DNA of 43,933 bases from Bacteroidaceae bacterium (GCA_017464815.1 JAFTYI010000028.1:1-43933), one strand, 5' to 3'. Shown: positions 10,420 to 18,830, numbered from the stretch's first letter. Program-made: numbers and translations. Notes: generated from the sequence alone by a model not told the origin.

Positions 10420-11139
10420 TCAGAAAGCAACGTAGGGTTCTAACTTTTCCAACTGCTCTTTGGTGAACTCTTCGTAGAGGGAGAGTTGGGAGAGGGATTG
10501 CAAAGGGCCATGCAAACGCTTGTGGCGGAGAATGACACGGGCTTGTCTGTAAGTCAGATAGGGATGAGCGGCCATTTCGTCGGCGGTGGCGCGATTGAGG
10601 TTTATCTTTTTATGGACAGGAGTATGGATAGCAAACCAACGGAAAATGGAGTCGGGCATCCCATCAATTTCCATCAACTGACTCACCCGACTATAGCCTC
10701 CCAAGTGGCCACGAAACTCAACGATGCGCCGCGCACGCCACGAGCCGATGCCGGGCACACGCTTGAGCAGAAGGGTGTCGACCGTATTCAAATCGAGCAC
10801 CGTATCTGCGGAAATTTTTTCTACCCTACCTGGAAAAACTTTTTTCCCCGTAGGGCGGGAAAAATCTGATGTCCAATCCCCCCTTCGTTGCTTGTGTGAC
10901 CGACGACTATTGAATAAGGTATCCCGACGAGCCGACGACTCCCTATCGTCATCCTGCCGAAGGATGGATTTCCGAAAACCGGATACGGCACTACTATCGG
11001 CCGAGGTCACGAGATTCTCCCCGCCTCCCCCATCATCGGCTTTCCACCAGAGGAAAGACAACAAGCCTATCACCACCAAAGAGAGGACGAGGATAGCACG
11101 CCGGTCGCCTTTCGGGAAGAAGAACCACTCTTTATTCAT
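10420..11139 (-). CDS. ComEA-like helix-hairpin-helix protein with one membrane segment
   Basis: A 239-residue protein with a basic N-terminus, one membrane helix near residues 15-32 and a low-complexity serine/arginine-rich linker. Two or more helix-hairpin-helix units follow, seen in LDLNTVDTLLLKRVPGIGSW and INLNRATADEMAAHPYLTY. This resembles the DNA-binding part of ComEA and the helix-hairpin-helix proteins common in Bacteroidota, which may bind DNA at the membrane. No other competence gene is nearby, so a role in DNA uptake is only a guess. Its ATG overlaps the symporter stop codon by one base (TGATG), suggesting coupled translation. A TTG two codons upstream is the less likely start. 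Confidence 0.8.
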   Translation of the reverse strand: MNKEWFFFPKGDRRAILVLSLVVIGLLSFLWWKADDGGGGENLVTSADSSAVSGFRKSILRQDDDRESSARRDTLFNSRRSHKQRRGDWTSDFSRPTGKKVFPGRVEKISADTVLDLNTVDTLLLKRVPGIGSWRARRIVEFRGHLGGYSRVSQLMEIDGMPDSIFRWFAIHTPVHKKINLNRATADEMAAHPYLTYRQARVILRHKRLHGPLQSLSQLSLYEEFTKEQLEKLEPYVAF

Positions 11140-12506
11140 CACCAAAGTCCCATCTCCTTGATAAATATCAGCGCAATGGCAATGGGGGCAAAATATCGGA
11201 GGATGAAGATATAGACCTTGAAGAAGGGCACTTTCAGGCTGCCTTCATTGGAGATTTCGTCCCACACGATGCGACGGTCGAGATACCAACCGACAAAGAT
11301 GGAGACAAGCATGGCGCCCAAGGGGAGCATCACCTTGGAGGTGATTGTGTCGAGGAACTCAAAGAAGGTGAGTCCGAATATCTTCACATCGGCCAACACG
11401 CCGAATGACAAGGCAGAGAGGACACCCAAGACGGTGCAGAAAAGAGTGACGTAGCAGGCGGCCTTCTTACGGGGCACCTTCCAGTCTTCGTTCACAAAGG
11501 CGGTGACCACCTCGTGCATGGAGATGGTGGAGGTGAAGGCTGCCAAAGCTAACAACACATAGAACATCAGCGAGAAGATGTAGGCCAAGATGGGCACACC
11601 GCCGAAAGCCATCTGGAAGACGTTGGGCAGGGTGATGAATAGCAACGAAGGGCCTGCATCGGGCGAAACGCCTACGCTGAAGGCGGCGGGGAAGATGATG
11701 AGACCGGCGGTGATGGCCACCAACGTGTCAATCACGCCCACGCTCATGGCCGTCTTCGACAGGTTGGCATCCTTGCTGAAGTAAGAGGCATAGGTGGAGA
11801 GACATCCCAAACCGAGGCTGAGCGAGAAGAAGGCTTGTCCCATGGCGGCAAGGAAAGCGCTGGGAGTGACTTTGCTGAAGTCGGGTTTCAAAAGAAACTC
11901 CAACCCCTTCTCCGAATTGGGGAGCATGATAGAGCAGACGGCCAGCACCACGATGAAGATGAAAAGCATGGGCATCATGATTTTCGAGGATTTCTCGATT
12001 CCCTCCTTCACTCCTTTGATGATGACCCAGTGTGTCATGAACATGAACACCGCCATCCACAACACCGAGCGCCAGGGATTGGCCGAGAAGTCGGCAAAGA
12101 ACTGGGTGTAGTCGCCCGAACTCATGCCAGCAAAACCGTTGGCGAGCGATTGCCACGTGTACTCCAGTGTCCAACCGGCCACGACCGAATAGTAGCTGAG
12201 GATGAGGAATCCGGCCAACACGCCCATGTACCCTACACCTCGCCACGGAGTACCTGGTGCCAACACCTTGTAGGCTCCGGCCGTGTTGGCACGCGAGCGA
12301 CGACCGACGGTGAACTCGGCCATCATGATGGGGAGTCCCATAAAGGCCACACAACACAGGTAGATAAGGATGAAGGCCGCACCGCCATGATTACCCGTCT
12401 CGTAGGGGAATCGCCAAATGTTTCCCAAGCCTACGGCCGAGCCGGCGGCGGCAAGGATGGCACCTATCTTACTTCCGAAATTCACTCTGTTTTGCTTTGA
12501 TTCCAT
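11139..12506 (-). CDS. sodium-dependent transporter, NSS (neurotransmitter:sodium symporter) family
   Basis: A 455-residue LeuT-fold symporter predicted to bring in an amino acid or related amine with sodium. The family's first helix motif GSAVGLGNIWRFPYETGNHGGAAF, containing the sodium- and substrate-binding unwound region, is intact. About eleven hydrophobic segments follow, fewer than the twelve of LeuT-like eukaryotic members but common in bacterial ones. The substrate cannot be read from the sequence. Its stop codon overlaps the start of the helix-hairpin-helix gene. A -7 like TATTTTTG is upstream at 12540-12547. Confidence 0.92.
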   Translation of the reverse strand: MESKQNRVNFGSKIGAILAAAGSAVGLGNIWRFPYETGNHGGAAFILIYLCCVAFMGLPIMMAEFTVGRRSRANTAGAYKVLAPGTPWRGVGYMGVLAGFLILSYYSVVAGWTLEYTWQSLANGFAGMSSGDYTQFFADFSANPWRSVLWMAVFMFMTHWVIIKGVKEGIEKSSKIMMPMLFIFIVVLAVCSIMLPNSEKGLEFLLKPDFSKVTPSAFLAAMGQAFFSLSLGLGCLSTYASYFSKDANLSKTAMSVGVIDTLVAITAGLIIFPAAFSVGVSPDAGPSLLFITLPNVFQMAFGGVPILAYIFSLMFYVLLALAAFTSTISMHEVVTAFVNEDWKVPRKKAACYVTLFCTVLGVLSALSFGVLADVKIFGLTFFEFLDTITSKVMLPLGAMLVSIFVGWYLDRRIVWDEISNEGSLKVPFFKVYIFILRYFAPIAIALIFIKEMGLW

Positions 12507-12539
12507 ATCTGTTTATTGTTTATTAGTCATTGAAAGGCG

Positions 12540-12568
12540 CAAAAATACAAAACTTTTTTCTACTTTTG
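12540..12568. promoter_or_regulatory. divergent -7 elements for the symporter and the VanZ-like gene
   Basis: TATTTTTG on the minus strand (12540-12547) faces the symporter, and TACTTTTG on the plus strand (12561-12568) faces the VanZ-like gene. The two divergent promoters are within 30 bases of each other, so they may compete. No well-spaced -33 element was found. Confidence 0.4.
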
Positions 12569-12594
12569 CGGCAAATTAGCCATCATTCTTTGAT

Positions 12595-12981
12595 ATGAGA
12601 CATTATTTTAGCAATTATAAGTTTTCTTTATTGGTTGTAGGGGTCATTCTCTACCTCTCGTTCTTCACTCCCCCGTCGACTGAGTTGGACGACATCACGA
12701 ACATCGACAAGTTGGCTCACATCTGCATGTACGGTGGCCTGTGCTCCGTCATCTGGATAGAGTACCTGCGCACCCACGCCACCATCCGACGCCTGCGCAC
12801 ACTCATCGGCGCCGTGGTGCTTCCCATCGCGTTGAGCGGTGCTATCGAACTGCTTCAGGAGTATGCCACCACCAACCGCAGTGGCGATTGGGCGGACATG
12901 ATTGCCAACAGCATCGGCGCCCTGCTGGCCGCCCTGCTCGGATACGCGGTGTTTCCGCGATGGGTGAATCGTAAATCGTAA
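12595..12981 (+). CDS. VanZ-like small membrane protein
   Basis: A 128-residue protein with about four membrane helices. The pattern matches the VanZ-like family: a first helix, then DKLAHICMYGGLCSVIW, a middle helix, and the conserved acidic stretch ELLQEYATTNRSGDWADMIANSIGALLAALLGY. In enterococci VanZ contributes to teicoplanin resistance; most VanZ-like proteins have no known function and are not evidence of glycopeptide resistance. It converges with the CYTH gene, with 17 bases between them. Confidence 0.85.
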   Translation: MRHYFSNYKFSLLVVGVILYLSFFTPPSTELDDITNIDKLAHICMYGGLCSVIWIEYLRTHATIRRLRTLIGAVVLPIALSGAIELLQEYATTNRSGDWADMIANSIGALLAALLGYAVFPRWVNRKS

Positions 12982-12998
12982 ACTTTAAGCCTCGCTCC

Positions 12999-13475
12999 CT
13001 ATTCCGTCCAATCCTTAAACGGATTCACCGTCAGGCTGGCGTTGTAGTAGCGTCGGTCGCCCGTCACTTCACGGCCGAGGAAAGGCGGAGAGGCAAAAGG
13101 TTCATCGGCCGACTCCAACTCCACCTCAGCGATGACGAGGCCTGCATTGTCGCCAAAGAACTCGTCCACCTCGAAGGTGTGGCCTTCGTAAGGCACCAGA
13201 TAGCGCACCTTGTCGATGCTCCCCTCCTGACAGAGGCGCATCAGTTCAAGCGCTTCATCCAAAGGAATCTCGTGCTCCCACTCGTAGCGACTGATGCCTC
13301 CGTCGTGCGAAGGGCCTTTGATGGTGAGGAATCCCTTTCCGCCACGGATGCGGACACGCACCGTACGCCCGCTTGTGCGGCAGATATAGCCCTGCACAAT
13401 ATGGTCGGAGGACGACGCCATCTGTTTGTAGCCGTCATCCTCCACAAGGAATTTACGTTCAATTTCTTGAGACAT
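12999..13475 (-). CDS. CYTH-domain protein (triphosphate tunnel metalloenzyme)
   Basis: A 158-residue cytoplasmic protein beginning MSQEIERKFLV, which carries the ExERK metal-binding signature of the CYTH family. The rest shows the expected alternating charged strands (TVRVRIRGGKGFLTIKG and YEWEHEIPLDEA) that line the tunnel and bind a triphosphate group. Bacterial members are often inorganic triphosphatases, sometimes adenylate cyclases; short single-domain members of this type are more often triphosphatases. The reaction is inferred. The 46-residue membrane protein gene ends 9 bases upstream, on the same strand. Confidence 0.88.
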   Translation of the reverse strand: MSQEIERKFLVEDDGYKQMASSSDHIVQGYICRTSGRTVRVRIRGGKGFLTIKGPSHDGGISRYEWEHEIPLDEALELMRLCQEGSIDKVRYLVPYEGHTFEVDEFFGDNAGLVIAEVELESADEPFASPPFLGREVTGDRRYYNASLTVNPFKDWTE

Positions 13476-13484
13476 AACTTTTTT

Positions 13485-13625
13485 TTACGCAAACGCAGCC
13501 CAGCAAATGCCGACCAATGCCAACACTCCGAAGCCGACGAATAACCATTTCATCACCTTCTTTGCCTGCTCTTCCTGACGTTGCTCGCGGCGCTCCTGGC
13601 GCTGCATTTTTCTGTTCTTTCCCAT
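13485..13625 (-). CDS. 46-residue single-pass membrane protein
   Basis: Reading the minus strand from the ATG at 13625 gives 46 residues ending in TAA at 13485. The first 24 residues are strongly charged (repeats of RQERREQRQEE) and form a likely amphipathic or coiled-coil helix. A single hydrophobic helix (WLFVGFGVLALVGICWAAF) completes the protein. It ends 9 bases before the CYTH start, so the two are probably co-transcribed. I do not recognise a family. The clear charge/hydrophobic split and tight spacing support it being real. Confidence 0.65.
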   Translation of the reverse strand: MGKNRKMQRQERREQRQEEQAKKVMKWLFVGFGVLALVGICWAAFA

Positions 13626-13670
13626 GATTACTATTTTTAAGTTTTTCAGAATTTCTAAAGTCTTTTAAGG

Positions 13671-13733
13671 GCTTAAAGGTCTTTAAAGTCCTTAGAGTCC
13701 TTAGAAACCTTAGAGACCTTAGAGACCTTAAAG
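13671..13733. repeat. 9-bp tandem repeat array
   Basis: Consecutive 9-mers GCTTAAAGG, TCTTTAAAG, TCCTTAGAG, TCCTTAGAA, ACCTTAGAG, ACCTTAGAG and ACCTTAAAG fill the gap between the small membrane protein gene and the prfB stop codon. Seven units are visible, with more decayed copies to the left. Confidence 0.8.
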
Positions 13734-13757
13734 CTATTTAGAACCTTCAGTGAGATG

Positions 13758-14873
13758 TTACTCTCCCTCTCCGGCGAATTCCATCAAGTAGGCCTTGATG
13801 AATCCGTCAATCTTGCCATCCATCACACCGCCCACGTCGCTTGTCTGCCAGTTGGTGCGGTGGTCCTTCACACGGCGGTCATCGAAGACGTAAGAGCGTA
13901 TCTGAGAGCCCCACTCAATCTTCATCTTTCCGGCTTCCACCTTAGCCTGCTCGGCCATTCGATGCTCCAGCTCCTTGTTGTAGAGGATGGAGCGCAACTG
14001 ACGCATGGCATTCTCCTTGTTCTTGGGTTGGTCGCGCGTCTCGGTGTTTTCGATGAGGATTTCCTCCTCCTCGCCCGTGTAGGGGTCCTTATACTGATAG
14101 CGGAGGCGCACACCCGACTCCACCTTGTTTACATTCTGACCTCCGGCACCGCCCGAACGGAAGGTATCCCACGAGATGCGGGCCGTCTCCACCACCACTT
14201 CGATGGAGTCGTCGACGAGCGGAGTGACGAACACCGAAGCAAACGACGTCATGCGTTTGCCTTGGGCGTTGTAGGGGCTTACGCGGACAAGGCGGTGCAC
14301 ACCGTTTTCACCCTTCAGATAGCCATAGGCATAGGGGCCTTGGATTTCCATCGTCACCGTCTTGATACCGGCTTCGTCGCCATCCTGCAAGTTACTGATA
14401 GCCAACTTGTAGCCATTCTGCTCGGCGTAGCGCATATACATTCGCATGAGCATGCTTGCCCAGTCCTGTGCCTCGGTACCTCCGGCACCCGAGTTTATCT
14501 TCAGCACACAATCCATCTGGTCGGCCTCCTGGCGCAGCATATTCTTCAGCTCCAGTGCCTCCACGGCCTCGACGGCTTTGGCATATGCCTCGTCCACCTC
14601 CTCCTCGGTCACCAGCTCGTCCTTGCAGAAGTCGAAGGCCAACTCCAGTTCGTCGGCCAAGGTCTTCACCTCCTTGTAGCCGTCAATCCAAGCCTGCAGG
14701 CCCTTCACTTTCTTCATCTGTGCTTCGGCCTTTTTGGCATCGTCCCAGAATCCGGGGGCTTGTGTGCGGAGCTGTTCCTCCTCCACCTGTATCAGTTTGG
14801 CATCAATATCGAGGTAGCGGTTCAGTGCCTCGGTGCGTGTCTTCACGTCTTTCAGTTGTTCGATTGTTATCAT
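13758..14873 (-). CDS. prfB: peptide chain release factor 2
   Basis: Recognises UAA and UGA stop codons and triggers peptide release. The GGQ catalytic loop is present in the block RSGGAGGQNVNKVESGVRLRY. The anticodon-like SPF motif appears here as SPYNAQGKR, a Tyr for Phe variant. From the ATG at 14873 it is 371 residues, the usual length. The frame stays open to 15026, but that stretch holds both promoters and is not coding. The autoregulatory frameshift of E. coli is absent: the site reads CGC TAC CTC GAT with no in-frame UGA and no upstream AGGGGG. Two good promoters lie upstream. Confidence 0.95.
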   Translation of the reverse strand: MITIEQLKDVKTRTEALNRYLDIDAKLIQVEEEQLRTQAPGFWDDAKKAEAQMKKVKGLQAWIDGYKEVKTLADELELAFDFCKDELVTEEEVDEAYAKAVEAVEALELKNMLRQEADQMDCVLKINSGAGGTEAQDWASMLMRMYMRYAEQNGYKLAISNLQDGDEAGIKTVTMEIQGPYAYGYLKGENGVHRLVRVSPYNAQGKRMTSFASVFVTPLVDDSIEVVVETARISWDTFRSGGAGGQNVNKVESGVRLRYQYKDPYTGEEEEILIENTETRDQPKNKENAMRQLRSILYNKELEHRMAEQAKVEAGKMKIEWGSQIRSYVFDDRRVKDHRTNWQTSDVGGVMDGKIDGFIKAYLMEFAGEGE

Positions 14874-14900
14874 CGTCTTTCTCTTTTTCTTTTCGGTGTG

Positions 14901-14931
14901 CAAAGGTAGTGCAAACTGAGAGAAGAACAAA
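14901..14931 (-). promoter_or_regulatory. prfB promoter P1
   Basis: On the minus strand TTTG (14928-14931), 19 bases, then TACCTTTG (14901-14908). The -7 element is 27 bases upstream of the prfB ATG at 14873. Confidence 0.65.
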
Positions 14932-14982
14932 ATAAACCCGCGTTTATTTTTTGTTCCGAAGTGCAGCCAACCTTCGCAGATG

Positions 14983-15013
14983 CAAAGGTAGATAAAATTT
15001 CTGATACAGCAAA
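14983..15013 (-). promoter_or_regulatory. prfB promoter P2
   Basis: A second copy of the same arrangement: TTTG (15010-15013), 19 bases, TACCTTTG (14983-14990). It uses the same -7 sequence and spacing as P1, 82 bases further upstream, and would give a leader of about 100 bases. Confidence 0.6.
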
Positions 15014-15028
15014 ATAGCCCAAGCATGA

Positions 15029-15096
15029 AGCCTACATCATCCCAAGGTTAAGGTAGGCTTAACCCTAGGCTAAGCCCACATCATCCCAAGGCTAAG
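15029..15096. repeat. 44-bp-period direct repeat with inverted arms
   Basis: ACATCATCCCAAGG(T/C)TAAG occurs at 15034 and again at 15078. The first copy is flanked by AAGCCTAC (15029-15036) and GTAGGCTT (15053-15060), which pair. It lies in the gap between divergent prfB and the thioredoxin gene. No function is evident. Confidence 0.55.
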
Positions 15097-15230
15097 CAAG
15101 CCTCAACCATCCCCCCCTTTCTCTCCCTCTCTCTTCTTTAATCGACAGACTGATTCTAAATAAGGCCGACAAGGTCAGTTTCCTGCATCCGGACATGTTT
15201 TCTAAATAAATCTCAAAAAAAAAAGTCGTT

Positions 15231-15262
15231 TTTGGCAGTTTGCAATTAAATGGCTATCTTTG
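15231..15262 (+). promoter_or_regulatory. promoter of the TlpA-like lipoprotein gene
   Basis: TTTG (15231-15234), 20 bases, then TATCTTTG (15255-15262). It is 28 bases upstream of the ATG at 15291 and is the best promoter match at the start of the SusCD region. Confidence 0.7.
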
Positions 15263-15290
15263 CACCCTATTTTATCAAAACACAGTACAC

Positions 15291-16619
15291 ATGAAGAGAG
15301 TTATTTTAAGCATATTGACTATCAGCCTGATAGGATGCACAACCACCGTACAGGAAAAACAGGAGATAACCATCACCACCAATGATGCAGAGGGTCGCAA
15401 ACTGATGATTGCACCCATGGGCGGCGGTGCTGGCGCTACGGAGATGGTTGCCAACGGTTCTGTATATAGTGCGATGATACCCACCAGCCCTACAGGATTT
15501 TATGAATTGGTGTCTATCAAGGACCAATCGCAAAGCATCATCCCCTTCTACGTGCCCGTCACTGAGGCAAAGGGCGAGTCCACATTGGCCTTCGGCGAAC
15601 GTGGTGCTGTTGACATGGATGGTAGCGAAGACAACCGTACATTGGGAGCCTATGCCACCGCCTACAACGAGTATGCCCGCGCTATATGGCAATCCGAACT
15701 GGACGTCAAAAATCCTGCGATACTGAAAGCATTCATGGTGAAAGCCGACTCTGTCATCAACGCTCATGATTGTTCGGACGAGGTGAAAGAGTTTCTGAAA
15801 ATATGGAATTACATCCACATCCATAACACCTACGACATTGTTGCACGCATCCTGAAGGGCAAGCAAGAAGAAATGCCTTATAAACGTGAAGACCTGTTGC
15901 CCGAACCGCACACGGTGATGGACTCTCCGCTGGCCTCGCTGTTTACAGAAGCCCGACTCATCGTTTATGCCAGTTTGCCCAACCGAAACAACTTGGACAG
16001 TGCACTCATCTACCTGGAGGAGCATTATAGTGACACCACGTTGAAAGCCAAGGTGAAAGACCACATTGCAGGACGCTACGTCACCCGTTTCAACTACGCC
16101 GACGGCTTTGAAAAAGGGCTCGAGCGCCTGCAGAAGGCCACCGAGAAGTACGGTCTCGACCCGAGCCACGCCGAACGCTTTGCCAAACTGAAGGCCACCA
16201 TCCCCGGACAGCCTTTCCCCGAAGGCGTAGAGCTGAAGGATGCCAATGGCAACGTGGTGGACTTCGCCACCTTCCGCGGCAAATATGTCTACATCGACCT
16301 GTGGGCAAGCTGGTGCTCACCCTGTCTGAAAGAGGTGCCCGCCCTCCAAAAACTCGAGAAAGAGCTGAAGAACGACAAGGTAGTCTTCCTCTCTATCTCC
16401 ATCGACACCAAGGAGGATGCCTGGAAGAACAAGATGAAGGAGAAAAACATGCACGGCAACCAGTTGTGGGACCCCACCAACTCACTCGGTCAGGCACTGA
16501 ACGTGAAGGGAATCCCCTTCTTCGCCATCTACGACCCCGAAGGCCGCCTCTACATGCACGGTGCACCTCGCCCCAGCCAAGGTCCGGGACTGGTGATGTT
16601 GCTGGAGGGATTGAAGTAA
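15291..16619 (+). CDS. TlpA-like thioredoxin-fold lipoprotein
   Basis: A probable periplasm-facing lipoprotein disulfide reductase. The start MKRVILSILTISLIGCTTT has a basic end, a hydrophobic core and a lipobox with Cys16. The N-terminal half (about residues 20-310) resembles the DUF4369-type and helical region of Bacteroidota TlpA-like proteins. The C-terminal thioredoxin domain has the active site WASWCSPCLKE with Cys342 and Cys345, followed by FLSISIDTKEDAWK and the cis-proline region KGIPFFAIYDPEGR. A TTG at 15240 would extend the frame but overlaps the promoter. It heads a plus-strand run leading to SusC/SusD, where a reductase could open disulfides in imported peptides. Confidence 0.88.
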   Translation: MKRVILSILTISLIGCTTTVQEKQEITITTNDAEGRKLMIAPMGGGAGATEMVANGSVYSAMIPTSPTGFYELVSIKDQSQSIIPFYVPVTEAKGESTLAFGERGAVDMDGSEDNRTLGAYATAYNEYARAIWQSELDVKNPAILKAFMVKADSVINAHDCSDEVKEFLKIWNYIHIHNTYDIVARILKGKQEEMPYKREDLLPEPHTVMDSPLASLFTEARLIVYASLPNRNNLDSALIYLEEHYSDTTLKAKVKDHIAGRYVTRFNYADGFEKGLERLQKATEKYGLDPSHAERFAKLKATIPGQPFPEGVELKDANGNVVDFATFRGKYVYIDLWASWCSPCLKEVPALQKLEKELKNDKVVFLSISIDTKEDAWKNKMKEKNMHGNQLWDPTNSLGQALNVKGIPFFAIYDPEGRLYMHGAPRPSQGPGLVMLLEGLK

Positions 16620-16692
16620 TCTTATTTACAAGGATTCACGAATCATAACTATAACTTCAATTATTAATTTAAAACTTTAAAAAACAAAGAGT

Positions 16693-18708
16693 ATGAAAAA
16701 AACCACTTTTTTAAGTTTGCTTGTATGCTTGACCATGTTGGCAACAACGGTGAAAGCACAGGTGAGCAGCGTTACAGAAGTGTTCGGTAAATACCAGTTT
16801 ACCGCAACAGTGGAGGTGACCGAGTACGGTAAGCAGTTTGAGAACCTGTTTTCAGCCAACTGTGAAGTTACCATTACAGCAGCCGACCTCGATTACTATT
16901 CAGTGATGGTGCAGGGTTTTGCAGGTGGAACCGAAAACATCTACCCCAGTGACTTCGACACCGAAGCACAGGCTCTCAGCGTGCTGAATCCTAACAACGG
17001 ACAGTGGGGTACCTCCCTTGCAATGTCTTTCCCTGAGGGTGGTTATCCTTACGGAACTGCAGAAAAGGAATCGTATAGCAGCCTCCTTTGGACATACGAT
17101 GCAACAACACAGACATTCACTGTACCCGACTTCTCTATCGTAGGTAATCTGGATCACAAAGCTGGTACAGCTGAGTTGGTAGCCAAGTTCACTAATGTGA
17201 AGATGGTGTTGACCGAGGCTGAGGTCGTTGAGATTCCTAACATTGCCGGTGATTATGACTACGAACCCGTTGAAGGTTACGTAAAAAATGACTCAACATT
17301 CGCCTACACCTTCAACATGCTTGTCGAGGCTACAGACGACACCAACAAGGCTTACAACGTAACCTTTACGTGGGGCGACTTTGCTCCCTTCACATTGCCT
17401 GGTACATTCGACGGCAACATGCTTACAATCCCCTACGACAGCCTGTATCTCGTTGATGGAGAGCACAAGTATTATTTTGCTGTAGCTTCTCCCGCCACAA
17501 AGAAAACGGGTGCTTTCACTTTCCAATACCAATCAGAAACATCTCTGATGCAGTGGGATAGAATTTACGTCCGCGAAGACAGCGTTTGGACTGAAACGAC
17601 AGATGAGACTACTGGTGAAACGGTTGGCAAGTGGGGCTTCCCCATCGTACAGCGTCTGAACTGGGGTTATGCAACCCGCGAGAGCGAAGCTGTGAAGGGC
17701 TTCTCATGGGCAGGTACATTCAATGTTTCAGCCACAAAGATTGTTGCTAACGAAGAATTGGCAGCTTCATTCGGTGAATGGCCTACAGAGTTCAACATCG
17801 TTATCGAGGAGAAACTCCCCGGCTCATTCTACGTAACAGAGTTCTTGGGACACGACATCTACACAGCTAACCAGAGCAACTGCGTTATCATCCCTGCCGA
17901 TGACAACAAGTCAGCAACCATCTCATTGTCACAGTACTATGGAATGTTCTTACTGAAGAGCCTTGGTGGTGGCGAATACCTGCAAATCTTTGACGGAACA
18001 GGTGGTACCACATCTCTGACATTCACCTTGAATGATGACGGCACACTCTCTATCGGTGACTTCTTCATCCAGAAGACAGTTTATGGTGGAGCTACTGAGC
18101 CTCAACCAGTAATCTTCTATCAAGCAGTTACTGCAAAGAAGGAAGTTAAGACATTTGATTGGGTAGGTAGCTACACACTCAAAGCTGACGTAGAAGTGTT
18201 CGACACTACAAGAGAGTGGGATAACGAGTTTACTGTTAAGGTGGAATATAACGAAGGCTGGGGCTTGTATCTGCTCAGCGAGTTCTTCAACTACGACAAT
18301 GTAACTTCGCTCAACTATGGTGCAAACTCATTGACCATTGCTGACGACACACATTCTGCCACATACAAGGCTGGTGGCTACATCGGTGGAAAGAATCCCC
18401 TCTACTTCAATATATATGACGCGAACTCTTCAACAACAGACTTGAACTTCACTGTTAACGAAGATGGCACTGTTTCAATGGATGACTTCATTCTTTACGT
18501 TACTGATTTCAATGGTGATGGCACAGCCGTCAAGGGTGCTCTCTACAAGAATGTAATTCTCACAAGAGAATCAGACGGTATCGTGTCTGTAGAAAAGGAT
18601 AATGTCCCCGTTGTTGAAGGAATCTATGACCTCATGGGACGTAAGCATGACAAGATTACTGCTCCCGGTATCTATATTGTAAATGGCAAGAAGTTTATTG
18701 CCAAGTAA
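16693..18708 (+). CDS. secreted repeat protein with sorting-like C-terminal tail
   Basis: A 671-residue protein of unknown function. It has a signal peptide (MKKTTFLSLLVCLTMLATTVKAQ). Two related domains are clear, at about 337-462 and 487-602: each opens with F-W-G-x-A, includes an ADD-SAT motif and closes with L-FT-N-DGT-S--DF. A more distant copy may occupy about 30-175. The last 35 residues (GIYDLMGRK, then PGIYIVNGKKFIAK) match the short beta-strand tails common on exported Prevotella and Bacteroides proteins, related to type IX secretion sorting signals. Codon use is more AT-rich than in the M16 and pump genes. A strong terminator follows. It is probably a surface or periplasmic partner of the adjacent SusCD locus. 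Confidence 0.75.
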   Translation: MKKTTFLSLLVCLTMLATTVKAQVSSVTEVFGKYQFTATVEVTEYGKQFENLFSANCEVTITAADLDYYSVMVQGFAGGTENIYPSDFDTEAQALSVLNPNNGQWGTSLAMSFPEGGYPYGTAEKESYSSLLWTYDATTQTFTVPDFSIVGNLDHKAGTAELVAKFTNVKMVLTEAEVVEIPNIAGDYDYEPVEGYVKNDSTFAYTFNMLVEATDDTNKAYNVTFTWGDFAPFTLPGTFDGNMLTIPYDSLYLVDGEHKYYFAVASPATKKTGAFTFQYQSETSLMQWDRIYVREDSVWTETTDETTGETVGKWGFPIVQRLNWGYATRESEAVKGFSWAGTFNVSATKIVANEELAASFGEWPTEFNIVIEEKLPGSFYVTEFLGHDIYTANQSNCVIIPADDNKSATISLSQYYGMFLLKSLGGGEYLQIFDGTGGTTSLTFTLNDDGTLSIGDFFIQKTVYGGATEPQPVIFYQAVTAKKEVKTFDWVGSYTLKADVEVFDTTREWDNEFTVKVEYNEGWGLYLLSEFFNYDNVTSLNYGANSLTIADDTHSATYKAGGYIGGKNPLYFNIYDANSSTTDLNFTVNEDGTVSMDDFILYVTDFNGDGTAVKGALYKNVILTRESDGIVSVEKDNVPVVEGIYDLMGRKHDKITAPGIYIVNGKKFIAK

Positions 18709-18718
18709 ATAACAACTT

Positions 18719-18761
18719 GAATCCATAGAAGGGACTGTCAGATAAGTCCCTCTATGGATTC
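18719..18761 (+). terminator. intrinsic terminator after the secreted repeat protein
   Basis: GAATCCATAGAAGGGACT (18719-18736) pairs with AGTCCCTCTATGGATTC (18745-18761): 17 base pairs with one bulged A and an 8-base loop, 10 bases after the stop codon. The downstream T-run is weak, so it may act as a 3' end stabiliser and separate the SusC unit. Confidence 0.7.
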
Positions 18762-18830
18762 ATCTTATCATGATTTAAGAGATTTGTATACTTCTCTTTA
18801 ACAATAAAAGTAGAAACGCTATTCATATCA

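Noticed and set aside
12595-12981. Glycopeptide resistance gene (vanZ)
   Set aside because: VanZ-like domains are common and no vanH/A/X genes are nearby; only the family name is supported.
13755-14909. A 384-codon open frame on the plus strand opposite prfB
   Set aside because: Antisense shadow of a certain gene; composition (His, Leu, Gly rich) is what reversed GC-ending codons give.
14874-15026. 51-codon upstream extension of prfB
   Set aside because: It covers both promoters and adds a sequence not seen in release factors; the ATG at 14873 matches the family start.
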